Shown: positions 10,845 through 21,450 of the stretch, one piece after another | Position numbering within the stretch: the stretch's first letter is position 1 | How the letters are laid out: each line of letters begins with the position of its first letter | Assembly: GCA_900169235.1 (NCBI GenBank) | Contig: FWCC01000391.1 | Span: 1-38,014, forward strand | DNA from: Zarea fungicola | Lineage: Eukaryota; Ascomycota; Sordariomycetes; Hypocreales; Cordycipitaceae | Direction: 5' to 3' | Length of the DNA stretch: 38,014 nucleotides | Position numbers and translations under genes: made by a program | Notes under the pieces: generated by a model | The model's database searches: none | What the model was told of the DNA's origin: nothing | Seen by the model: only the letters and a program-made list of their open reading frames with translations

Positions 10845-13800
10845 TTAAAACCACTTGAACAAGTAGTTCAAGCCAAACGACCAGCGACGCACGCGGACCG
10901 TGTAAATGAAAAAGTACACCAACGCCCAGTTGCTGATGCAAAAGGCGAGGAAGATGCCAAAGTCACGCCACTTTTGGCTTGGCTGGACATGCAGCGACGC
11001 CAGGTACTCGGTGCCGCTCTCATAAGGGCAGTACGCGCACAGGTCCGTGGCATTGGGCTCGAGCAGGTAGCCCCGGCCGGCCTTGGCGATGAAGTCGCCC
11101 GCGAATTCGATGCACGTCTTGCCCGAGGGGGGCTTGAAATGCGCGGCCTCGCTGTCGGTGCAGTGGACCGGCTGCTTGGCGAGGGTGCTGGAGAGAATGC
11201 CGCCGATAAAGTACGTGGATGGGTTGACATAGTACATCTACAAGAACGAGTTAGTACACATTTTGATGAAATGTTTCATGTAACTATCAAAGGGAGAAAA
11301 AACTTACCCAGTAGCGCCAAAAGACAACAAGCTGCTCATACGGCACAAAGACGCCGTTGAAAATGGAAAACATGACGAGGAAAAACGGAAGCACGTTGCT
11401 GATGACGGTAAACGACGGCGCAAAGGCGCAGATCCACTGCGCCCAGCTCGTCTGGAAGATGAAAAACAAAAGCGTCATCAGGAAGACGTAGCCCGCCGTC
11501 TCGCTGTCCGTCGGCAGGCCCGTCGCGTAGTACCAGAGCACCCAGTACAGCACGGCCGAGACGACGGCGCTGGGGATCTCGGACAGGATCGACGCCGAGC
11601 AGAACGCGACCCAGCCGTAGATGCGGCTCGGGTACTCGCGCGCCTCCCAGATGGCGCGGTCCATGAAGAACTTGGGCAGCACCGCGTTCATGGTCGCCGG
11701 CAGGAACAGGAGCGCCATGAAGACGGTGAACATGCGGCTCTGCATCTCGCTGATGCTGTTGCCCAGCTGCCAAAAGGTGAAGCCGTTGAAGATGCCAATG
11801 AGGACCGCGACGAAGAACTTTCCGTAAATGTACGACGGCTGGCGCCACTGTTTAATGAACATGCGACGGGTGAGGAGCATCGTCTGCTCCCACGAGGAGG
11901 CCGCAAACTCTTCCGGCTTGTTGGCGTTGTTACCGCTGCCGCCTGCGTCCTGGCGCTCCTGCGCGGCCGTCTCGCCGCGCTCACGCTTGATGCGCTGAAT
12001 CTCCTCGCTGAGCTGCTTGTTCTCGTCCGACTTGAGCCACTGCTCGTTCCAGAACTCGCGGCTGTCCGGCTTGGCGCCCTGCTCGACCAGGAACTCGGCG
12101 ACGTTCTTGCCGTCGGGGCACTTGGACCCGCGCGCGCCAAAGTAGTCGACAACGGCGCTGCCGTTCTCGCCGACGGGGCCAAAGTAAAAGACGTTGCCGC
12201 CCGGGTTGAGCGCGAGGATCTGGTCAAACTGCTCAATGAGCTCGGATGAAGGCTGGTGGATGGTGCAGATGATGGCCTGCCCCGCGGCGCAGAGCTTGCG
12301 GAGGAAGCGGATGATGGAAAAGGCCGACTGCGAGTCGAGACCAGACGTGGGCTCGTCGAGGAAGAGGAGCAGGGAGGGCTTGGCGGCCAGCTCGACGCCA
12401 ATGGTCAGGCGCTTCTTCTGCTCGACGCCGAGCGAGAAGACAATGGCGTCCTCGATGGGCTGCATCTCGAGCAGGTCGATAATCTTGTCGACATACGCAA
12501 TCTTGTCTTCGCGGGGGGTGTCGCTGCTCTGGCGGAGGAGCGCAGAGAACTCGAGGGCCTCGCGCACGGTCGTAGACTCTTCGTGCAGGTCCATCTGCTC
12601 GACGAAACCGGTGCCGCGCTGGAAATCGGCGGGCAGAGCGCTGCCGTCGACGAGCATGCTGCCGTCCACTACACCAAGAGTCTGACGCTGAGAGAGTGTG
12701 TTGAGAAGAGTTGTCTTGCCGGCACCGGAGGCGCCCATGAGAGCAACCATGACACCAGGCTTGGCATAGCCTTGAACGTCATTGAGAAGCTTCTTCGGGC
12801 CATCGCCCGTGGGCACGGTGTAGCTGACATTCTCCCATGTGAAAACCTTCTCACTACGCTGAAACTCCTGCAAGATCTCGTCGGGTGTCGTGATTTCACG
12901 GCGGAGAGCAACGTCGCCCTGACCTTCCTTCTTACCAGACTCTTCATCAGCAGGCGTCTTGCCCTTGGCTACGGCAGCACCGGCCTTGGACTTTTTAAAG
13001 ATGAGGATGCCCATGCCAGAGGTGGCAAAGGAGATGGTCTCCGTAGCCACGACCGTGATGAGGATGTACAGGACAGAAAACGCAATCAGGACGGCCCAGT
13101 TGCGCCAGAGATTGGAGCGGTGGTAGTCATAGTTGGCAGCGAGGTAGCTGCCGCCACTGACAGTGGCGGCACCGGCAGCGGAACCTGGCACGGCACAACC
13201 CTGGTTCTCGGGCAGGATACCTGGACCCTGGGGCACGAGCTGGCTGGGGGCACACTCCATGACGCGGCTGGACAGCTCGTTGGCAATAACACCCTCAAAG
13301 GCGTACGACACGGGGTTGATCCAGTAGAACCAGCCAAACCAAATCTTGTGGCCCAGCAGCGTTGGCTTGCTGATGGCATAACCAGTGAAGATGAGGAGCA
13401 GGTTGAATGTAATGCCCGAGAAGCGGACAGCATCATCAATCGAAGGGCTCAGCGCAGCAAACATGCGGTACAGCGCCGTGATGCAAATGGTCGCGGTGTA
13501 GATGAAGAGCAGGTAGATGAAGAACTTGCCAGCGTCAAGGTCGAGATTGCACATAAAGTACAAAATGAGGCCAAAGACGACGACCTCTACAAAGAGCAGC
13601 GGGAAATCGGCCAGGATGCGACCAAAGTTGACGGCAGACGGACGGTAAAAGGCATACTCCTTGTGGCGCTCAATGACGTCGCGGCCGGTGATGGCGCGGA
13701 TGAGCTCCGACAGCTGGAGCCAGCCGAGGAAGAGGATCGAGAAGAAGGCGGCACCGCCGCGCAGGAAGAGACCAGAGGTGTCTTCGGAAATGTCGTAGAA

Positions 13801-15516
13801 GAGGGAGCCGACAATGAGGCCCATGCTGATGATGATGAAGAACTTGGTGTAGAGGGTCTGCTTGTCGCCCCAGAGGAGCCAAAACTCGCGGCGGGTGCAG
13901 GCGAGGACCTGGCGCCAGTAGCTGACTGTGTAGTTGGACTGCTTGAGCACCGTGCGCGACTTGGCCTCCCGGACGTACTGCTGGAACGTCTCGGCGTCGG
14001 CGTTGCTCGGGTGGGCGAGGTGGCTCTCGTAGTCGGCGACGTCCTCGAGCACGCGCTTGTGGGCGTCGCTGGCGAGGAACGCGCGCTCGAGTTCCTCGGC
14101 CGTCTTGGGGCAGCGGTCTTCGAACCCTTCGCGGAAGCGGCGGGCGTTGACGTCGCAGACCGAGGTGAGGAAGTCGGCAGTGGTTTGGCGCGGCGGCGCG
14201 TAGAAGCCGAGGTCGACAAAGTACTGTCGGGCTTCCGAGGCGGGACCCTGGTAGAGCATGCGGCCCTGGTCAATGACGAGGACCTTGTCCATGAGCTCGT
14301 AGATGCCCTCGCCGGCCTGGTAGAGCGTGGTGAGGGTGGTGCGGTCCGAGACGTCGGTCATGATGCGCAGCGAGCGTGCGTAGTTGAGGGCTGTCGAGGC
14401 GTCCAGGCCACGAGTCGAATTGTCCCAGCAGGTAACAGTAGACTTGGTCGCAAGAGCCTCGGCAATGGAGACTCTCTTGCGCTCACCACCAGAGACACCG
14501 CGAGTGTACTCATCACCAACGTTGGTATTCTTGGTGTGGGAAATGGAGAACATTTTGAGAAACGAGTCGACAATGAGACCAATACTGCCGCTGTCGTGCT
14601 TCTTGGTCTTGGTGAGGAGAGAAAACTCGAGTGTCTGGCCGACCGTCAAGGAGGGCAAATGACGGTCATTTTCCGGGTTGTACACAACCTCGCCACGGTA
14701 GCGTTTGTCCATCTCCGCAGCATCGATACCTCCGTAGCGGACATCGCCTTCCACAGCAATGTAGCCGCCGCGGTTGTTGGCAATGGTCTTGAGAAAGGTG
14801 GTGCAGCCGGAGCCGGGACGTCCAAGAACGAGCATCATCTCGCCAGGCCGGACGACACCCGTAAAGTCGTTGATGAGGTTGCGGATCTCAGGGCCGCTAC
14901 CCTTGCTGAAGTTGAGGGCGGGGATAAACTTGGTAATGTGACCGTACAGATCAGGGCCAAAGGTGCCCATGATGGCCTGGGGCAAGGTCCGCACAGTCAT
15001 GGAACTCATGGCAGCGCCCTTGACAGTGAGATTCTTGAAGACGACGCCAACCTTCTTGGTCGACTCGCCGCTCTCGGGATGCCGCTTTTCAAGGTGGCCT
15101 TGGCGCATAAACTCGTCGAGCTGAAAGTCATCATTGTGTCTAGTCGCCTGGCTGTCCGCCTCCACATCAAACTCCCTCTTGGGCTTTCGGAGCGCAGAAG
15201 CGAGGCCACCCTTGGTGCTCTTGGCCTTGGAGATGCCGGAAGCAGTACTGTGACGGCGACTCAGCTCTTTTTGCAGCTCATTGTAGCCCTCAACTGCAGA
15301 TTGCTGGCGAACAGGACCGCCAACGTCAGCATCACCCCAGTAGCCCTCGACAGAGGCGTTGCTGGAGGAGAATTCGGTAGAGGCGAGTGTTGGAAGGGTG
15401 GTGGTGGTGTTGCTGTGGTTGAGTGCATTGCTACCACGACTGGCTTCGTCGCTGGTCGTTGTGGCAGCGACGTCGGCCGTGAGCGGCGTTGTCCGCGGCT
15501 CATCGGCAGCAGCCAT
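10845..15516 (-). CDS. PDR-type (ABCG) multidrug ABC transporter, full size
   Basis: ATP-powered efflux pump of the plasma membrane with the reversed order (NBD–TMD)2 typical of fungal PDR proteins; substrates are usually azoles, toxins and other amphipathic compounds. Exon 1 is 11308–15516 and exon 2 10845–11237, separated by a 70-bp intron (donor GTAAGT). The product is 1533 aa. NBD1 has Walker A GRPGSGCT at 232–239 (PDR-type, Cys in place of Lys), signature VSGGE at 341–345 and the WDNSTRGLDA Walker B region. NBD2 has a canonical Walker A GASGAGKTT from 928 and a degenerate signature LGVEQ at 1029–1033, then LDEPTSGLD. This asymmetry is normal for the family. Exon 2 encodes the cysteine-rich last extracellular loop and the final helix; the junction restores FWRYW-MYYVNP. 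The N-terminal ~100 residues are Ser/Thr-rich and disordered-looking. The start ATG is the first in frame. Substrate cannot be told. Confidence 0.95.
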
Positions 15517-17001
15517 TGTTGAAGCTGTGCTGCAGAGTCTTTGGTTTCTGTCCTCCTTTATAATCTAGCGGGATTCAGACGAGTTTTTCCTGTTTCGTTT
15601 CCTCTTATTTTCAGTATATATTGGGTCTGGATGTCGACCAGTCCAATGTACCAGTTTTAAATGCGAATCGGTGTGTAGCAGGACCAGGTGCTATGTGTGA
15701 TGCGGGCCCGCGGACTATATAAGAAACAAGGTTGAAATCGGGCTAATAAGACGCAGGCTAATTTACGCCTATTACGACTCTCTTTTCTCTTCGAATCTGT
15801 GGGCAATCCCCGTACAATGACGCACCATAATCAAGGTCCACAATCTGGGTTCCGCCGAGCATCTGGAATAGCAGGCGCCGGGAAACTCGCTTTCTAATAT
15901 CCGGATAACGTATGCATGAGAAATGGGTATCTATAAGCAACCCCTTGCTTTTCTCGCATTCTCCCCCTTCGTCTGCCCCTTCTTCTGGGCGCCGTTATCG
16001 TGTTGGGATCTCTAAAACGACCCTTGGTGGAGATCAAGTTGCAGGTGGCTTGCCTCAACACGCTGGCATTTACTCCTAATTTGTTGCTTGTACATTGTTG
16101 CGTTAGTTTCGGCGTTAGTAATTGAGCACATTTTTCACGGTAGATAAAGACACCCCTGGGCAGGTCCCGCCGTGTTCCGCTGTGATGTGTGTGTACCTTT
16201 CGACCGCGGTCGAACGGTCGAAAGCCTTACCTGACTCCGAAGCGGTGCCCTGCACAATGGTGAATGATTCATTGTGGGTATTTTTCTTGTTTGGTGCACC
16301 TCTAGCTTTTTTAGACCCGGGGATAACGGGCTTGGACCAGGAGGAGAGTTTAGCTGTCGGCCGAGCAAAAATTAGTCAATACATCGCACTGATGAAAAAT
16401 GAGTTCATCCGGCCAAGAGTCACACCGAGAGTGCCCGCGTATTCTCATCCAGCTTTTAAGTAACATGTATCAAGGTGGGTTGTTGAGAACCTTGCTAGGC
16501 AACCGAATATAGGACAATCAACTGCCGGTGAGCCAGACTCGTGGCTCGCTCCGTGTTCAAATTACGGAGACCGGAGTCGTAGCATGGCTCGCTCCACATG
16601 CTGAAAAAATCAGCACCCTTTGGCCATTTAGATTTATCTTCCGGTAGCGTTACGGAGTTCGATTGCGCCACCTTAACGACTAGGTAATATGTAGCAACTC
16701 GTCAACTTTTTGCGATGTTCTGTGGGTTTCCCCGAACACTTGACGGCGTTCACTTGCACCAGTGCTTTGTTATTAATTATTTATCAATGGAGCTGTGGCG
16801 GAAGCAGCATGTTTGATACGGATAGAGTTTGCTTGGTGTCGGTGATTTCAAAGCAACCAATCCTGCAATCAGGCTGCCAGCTCAACGTGTATGGCACCAA
16901 CCGAAAACATCAGTGAAAGATAAATATATGGGCCGGCTCCCGCCCCTGCCTGCCGCGACCCTCTCATAATTATTGGTACGTACGCCCCTGCGTGTCACGG
17001 C

Positions 17002-17037
17002 TTCCGCCGCGGCGGAGCTGGAACAAGCTCCGCGGAA
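17002..17037. promoter_or_regulatory. Nested GC palindromes including TCCGCGGA
   Basis: A perfect 14-bp palindrome (TCCGCCGCGGCGGA, 17003–17016) overlaps an 8-bp-stem hairpin (GCGGAGCT, 17012–17019, pairing with AGCTCCGC, 17026–17033, six-base loop). The hairpin's right arm runs into TCCGCGGA (17029–17036), which is the yeast Pdr1/Pdr3 response element. It lies about 1.5 kb upstream of the PDR transporter. Filamentous ascomycetes mostly lack clear Pdr1 orthologues, so a regulatory role is a guess; inverted CGG half-sites suit Zn2Cys6 factors in general. Confidence 0.3.
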
Positions 17038-17675
17038 TGTTGAATTGTGCCTGAACAACCGTTGTTATGATAAAAACCACTTATGGAAAAGGCAACCAAG
17101 AGCATTTCATATAACCACAATTGGAAGAGCGTGAGTTAGATCATGCAATTAACACGTTTGTTGTCGTGAGAATCCGAGGCCACGCACATGCACGGTACAC
17201 AATCACTCGGCCGCAGAATGTAGGGTGTATAATTAATTGGAAGATCAATTGCGGGCCGTTATCAAAAGCTGCAGGGCGGTGCATCCGCCAAGACCCAGCC
17301 TGAATGGCTGCGTTACCAAAGCAATGCTTGTATCGCATAAGCAGCCATGGCGACAAAGCCGGCTTTTACGGACTTCCGTGAAGTTGCAACGCGCGAGCCT
17401 TGATGAGAACTGACTTTCCATCCCCCAACTCCCAACGTCATCTTCTAAATAATGGATTTCCAATGACAGATTTACTGTCGCAAACAAATTATGTTCTCAC
17501 CCTGTACGTACCCTCGCTGAGGAGTAAACATTATTTTGCCCTGTCCAAGTTGTGCTGTCTTCATTCACATGGCTGCTCGCTGAATTAGTCGTAGAGCATA
17601 GGATGTTTACAATATGACTAATATTTATGTCTCAACTCTCTTCATTCAACTTGGTAATATGTTCTCTTTCAATTA

Positions 17676-17720
17676 CTTCTAGCGCTTCCCATGCGGAATA
17701 GAGCGGGGGAGCGCTAGAAG
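17676..17720. repeat. Imperfect hairpin, about 14-bp stem
   Basis: CTTCTAGCGCTTCCC at 17676–17690 is matched by GGGGAGCGCTAGAAG at 17706–17720, with one unpaired base and a 15-base loop. There is no adjacent gene to make it an obvious terminator and no target-site duplication to make it a mobile element. Confidence 0.5.
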
Positions 17721-20700
17721 CGACTCTTGAGATTCTAGAACAACCTACTCTTGGACGACAAGTCAAAATCTCACCCATCTCTCCTGTAATCGAACTCGGG
17801 ATCGAGCCACTCGTGCCGTCCTAGGCCTTCGAAGATACTCATCACTTCTAGGCTAGGTCGCCAATTACCGACTTACCATTGCATCGTCGGTGCGGCAGAA
17901 TCGTCGCCCTTCCCACATCGACCGGCGACATACTTGACACCTCAACGATAAACCGTGCTTTCGTCAATGCCTTCCTCGAGATCATAGCCGTACTCAGCTG
18001 CTCCAATACGTGACGGTTGCCACCACACATATGTAGGTATCTCAGCAACCTCGAAACTCGGCATGTTTTATGAGTTATCGCTTGGCAAATGCCGCAAGTA
18101 CTGGCGACACACAGGATACACAGCTTGCAGATCATGTCAAACTTCACGCATTATACCTAACATAGCGCATAACTCTACATTGTTATTTTGTACAGCCAAA
18201 GTTCTATGCAGTGACAAGAACCACAAAGGATTTGCAACTTGGTCGGTGGATTCCACTTGACCAATTGTGCCTGCTTAAAATGAAAATGTCAAAGAAACTA
18301 ACCTGCGTATAATCGAATCCATGGTCTCAATGTCTTCAATCCGTTGAAACCTGTCTTTGTGCTCTCTAAAGCCGGATTATCTCTCTCCATAGGCACCTAT
18401 TCGACATTTTCTGTGTCCGACATGCACCTTATCGAAATAACCGTTGATGGACGGGCTGCTGCATCGTCCTCGCGTGCATGGAAATGAGCCGGTCATGATG
18501 AAGCTGCGCCACCGGTCTCTCAGCTGCAGCGCTGCCAGGTGTTTATATTAGGGGCGAAGGTTCGCAGAAAGCACCGTCTTGTCAAGCAGGTAAAAATTAT
18601 CCCTGATTCAGAAATCTACCACTTGCCCTTGTGACGCGATGGAAGCCTGAATATCATTACCAAGGATTAGATAAAAATGGCCCAGAGTTACCAGAAACAG
18701 ACTGATCCAAACGACCTGCCGATCGATGTGCTATTCTTGATTAAACTGCGCTTAACCGTTGCGCGTAGTGCAAAAGCCCAATTGACTTTTCGAAATCGCG
18801 GTACAACCGCAGGCCACCAGGATGGAGATATTGTCGTCGCGAACTTCTCAGGCATTGATTGAAAATGGAATTCCAATTGCGCGAATCTGGGTTGATTGGA
18901 TGCTCCAGCAGTTCTGCAATTTGGCAGCTCCAGATTCTGCCAGTTCAACCTAATAGATGAGCGATTGGATCCTGAGGAATTTCATTTCGTAACAGGCTCT
19001 AGCGAGGAGATTTTTTCTCGACGGTTCTGATCAAGTCATACCAGGTAATCGAACTTGAAAAGCTTTGGCTGGCAAACACTACAGCTGGGTGGCACTAAGG
19101 CTAGCTTTCTCTGGTACACCTTTGCCATGTCAATCGAGGCAGAAAGCTCGGGAAGCGAGCCGAATATTTCAGAATCAGATGCCAGAGTGTTGCAAATGGT
19201 AGTGGTAGCGGTGCCCTGAATCCCCGTGACAGCTGGAGAAGGGCACTCTGGGCTTGCAGATATTGCCCGACGTAAGCTACTTGCCTGTCTTTAAAACCTA
19301 ACTGCCAAAAGCGTTCAATGCTGATGCTAATGATTACAGGAAAAAAGGCGAAATGTTAATAACCCCCAAACACCCAAATTCGCGATTAGTAACGAATGGA
19401 TGCAGGCGCCATGCAGTTACCTATCTGTGGTCTTTGTGGACGAGGTACTGTATAGGAAGTAAGATGTAGGATTGATGATCTATCTGTTAGCTAGGAATGG
19501 CTGTGTACAAGCTATATATGACCTAGCCAGCGTCACGTGTAACTGGTTGGTTATATATGTGACAGTGTTTTCGTACCTTTCCCTGCTAGTCGGCATCTGG
19601 TCTCGGAGGTGTGTCTCGGGGGTGGAGTCTCGGAGGTGGAGTGATCACGGAGGTGGTGAGCACCAACTACAGAATGTGGTGAGAATCACATGTAGGTGGA
19701 TTGCCGTTGTTCACCGTCCCCATACTATTTGCCATACACGGCAGCAAGGTTCGCCGAAAGCTGAGGGCTGGAATTCCTAAAATAGGTTGGACGTATTCCA
19801 GGGCTCCCGAAAGCTTAGTGCGGAACTCTATTATTTCTATCAGAGCCTTGAGGATCTGCCGCGTTGATTGCCTATTTCGCATTCCGCATCACACTGGCTC
19901 TAGAGAACTTGATAAGTCAAGACAAGGAAGGTTTGTCTGAACAAAATGGGTCGAGAACCACTCTTAGGTATACCATGGCGAGGCATGATGAACCATATGG
20001 GAAGGAGAGTTTCTATTTTAGATATGAGTACGCATCAACAGTTACACTAATCTGTTCCTAGTTGCTTCCTGCGTCGCCCGGCCCAAGCTAGAGTCCTCAT
20101 ATGCCATCTTCGGCGACGAACCCGGCGACGGATTTGTCCCTTCCTTAGCTACTTCAACGCCACCCTTTCTTTTCGGTGCGCCTCATTCTACCCGCGAGCG
20201 GTGGGACGGTGCCCAAAACTTCGGGTAAGCATAAGCTGTTGGTTGAGTGGTGAACACTACAAGGTAAGCAATACTAACCTGCGAAATGACTCATATCCCC
20301 CTACCAGGCGTGAAGTGTAAGGCAATCAGAAGCCAGTATAGGAATTCTGCCTGCCTTTGAGATGGCATCACTGCTTTCGCCAGCGCCTGACGAGGAGGAG
20401 GATGGCGAATCACAGATGACACACCTAATCGTTATGCCCACCTGTTTACTAAAAATAATGCCGCTTATTGTGTCGCAGGTAACTACAGTCAAGTTCCAGA
20501 TCGTCCGTGGTAAAATTGGGCTTGGTTCTATTTCTAGTAATTGCTTCTACGAGACCAAGTCTACCGGGCTGTGGTAAGAATTTTTAAAAAGTTACTAAAT
20601 TTAGCTATTGAATACAAATTTCCGTCCTTTAATAAAGTTATAAAGAAAGTAAATGGTCTCGTTTTCCATTTCTCTCCAATCACTACTTACACTTCAAGTT

Positions 20701-20860
20701 TTCCTAGTAGGTTACCATTTGCGGCTTGAGTTCTCCTCTACTTATTTCCCTTCTGCGTAGCTAACTAACCACTTGCAGTTCGAGTTCTCCTGCGCTCATC
20801 ACCCAGATCAAATACACGTTTTTATTTTTATAATATCCAACTATAGCCATCTCCGGTGCA

Positions 20861-21244
20861 ATGAAGGCTTTCTCCGTGGCTGCTTTCGCTACCTGCCTCG
20901 CGGCAACCAATGGCCTAGGCATTAATTGCAAAGGGAGTCTTCAATGCGATTTCATAGGCGCCGGTCATGCCAAAGAGCTCGTCAACGCCATCAATGGCAT
21001 CGACCCAAACCGCCGTTATGCGAATGGGGAGCTTATTGCCTGCGCGGGTATACTCTGTGCATTCCTTCAGAACACTGGTGGTGCATTTGGATTCAACATC
21101 AAAGGTTTAGCGCCGCGCATTACAGAGCATAACTGTGGTAACTGTGGCAGTGTTCCGTTTTTCTTCCCGTCTGATAATGATGTCTCGCACGGCCAATTGA
21201 CCTTTAATGTGGTCACACATCCGTGCCCTGACGGCTTGTGCTAG
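20861..21244 (+). CDS. KP4-like killer protein, small secreted
   Basis: A 127-residue single-exon product resembling the KP4 killer-toxin family, first known from a Ustilago totivirus and widespread as chromosomal genes in ascomycetes. The founding member blocks calcium channels of competing fungi; family members may act in antagonism or host interaction. Residues 1–18 form a hydrophobic signal peptide. The mature part opens with the family-typical GINC–KGS–QC segment and has eight cysteines, an even number consistent with full disulphide pairing. Length and cysteine count suggest an intact gene; the reading frame is unbroken from ATG to TAG. It stands alone in about 9 kb of repeat-bearing DNA, with a long inverted repeat 30 bp after its stop. 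Family assignment rests on the N-terminal motif, cysteine pattern and size. Activity and target are not known from sequence. Confidence 0.8.
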   Translation: MKAFSVAAFATCLAATNGLGINCKGSLQCDFIGAGHAKELVNAINGIDPNRRYANGELIACAGILCAFLQNTGGAFGFNIKGLAPRITEHNCGNCGSVPFFFPSDNDVSHGQLTFNVVTHPCPDGLC

Positions 21245-21273
21245 GAGACCACAATTACAGCATATACGCCTCT

Positions 21274-21450
21274 TGTCAGGGACCTGGAAGGTATATATTG
21301 GATGCTAGGGATGACTGGCTACGGCTGGTTATTACTTGATCTTGTTAGGTCTCTGTGGTCGAGTGGCTACCCAGCACCCTCGTCCTTACAGAATAACCAG
21401 CCGTAGCCAGTTATCCCTGCATCCAATATATACCTTCTAGGTCCCTGACA
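21274..21450. repeat. 177-bp snap-back inverted repeat (possible MITE)
   Basis: Arms of about 59 bp (21274–21333 and 21392–21450) begin TGTCAGGGACC, are near identical (two mismatches and a one-base indel) and flank a 58-bp spacer. RNA from either strand would fold into a long hairpin. The compact form suggests a foldback MITE, but I find no target-site duplication at these ends, so the class is undetermined. It starts 30 bp past the stop of the KP4-like gene and so probably lies in its 3' UTR or terminator. Confidence 0.7.

Larger units (their letters stand above)
15517..20860. other. Long gene-poor region (5.3 kb), no gene supported
   Basis: The left few hundred bases are the PDR promoter and the right end is the promoter of the KP4-like gene, with an AT-rich TATA-like tract around 20820–20845. 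Frames of 60–128 codons occur on both strands, for example at 16122–16463 plus and 17848–18147 minus, but none has a recognisable domain or splice-supported extension. Short hairpins and palindromes are listed separately. At 19600–19660 there is a degenerate purine-rich repeat of CGGAGGTG-type units. At 20712–20742 and 20769–20798 there is an imperfect 30-bp direct repeat. Confidence 0.5.

Noticed and set aside
12256..15522. 1,088-codon open frame on the plus strand, antisense to the PDR gene
   Set aside because: Shadow of strong C/G third-position bias in the real minus-strand gene; composition is Glu/Gly/Ala/Val-rich with no domain, while the minus strand encodes a complete ABC transporter.
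16122..16463. 113-codon frame on the plus strand as a gene
   Set aside because: No signal peptide, domain, repeat or splice support; similar-sized frames occur by chance throughout the gap.
16531..16574. tRNA-like T-arm (CCGTG-TTCAAAT-TACGG)
   Set aside because: Only the T-arm fits; there is no matching acceptor strand, A box or anticodon arm at the right distance, and the B-box match is poor.
17848..18147. 99-codon cysteine-containing minus-strand frame as a small secreted protein
   Set aside because: No convincing signal peptide and no family resemblance; overlaps an unrelated frame on the other strand.
21274..21450. Calling the KP4-adjacent inverted repeat a hAT MITE because its ends contain CAGGG
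   Set aside because: No 8-bp duplication is present at that boundary or at neighbouring ones, so I left the class open.
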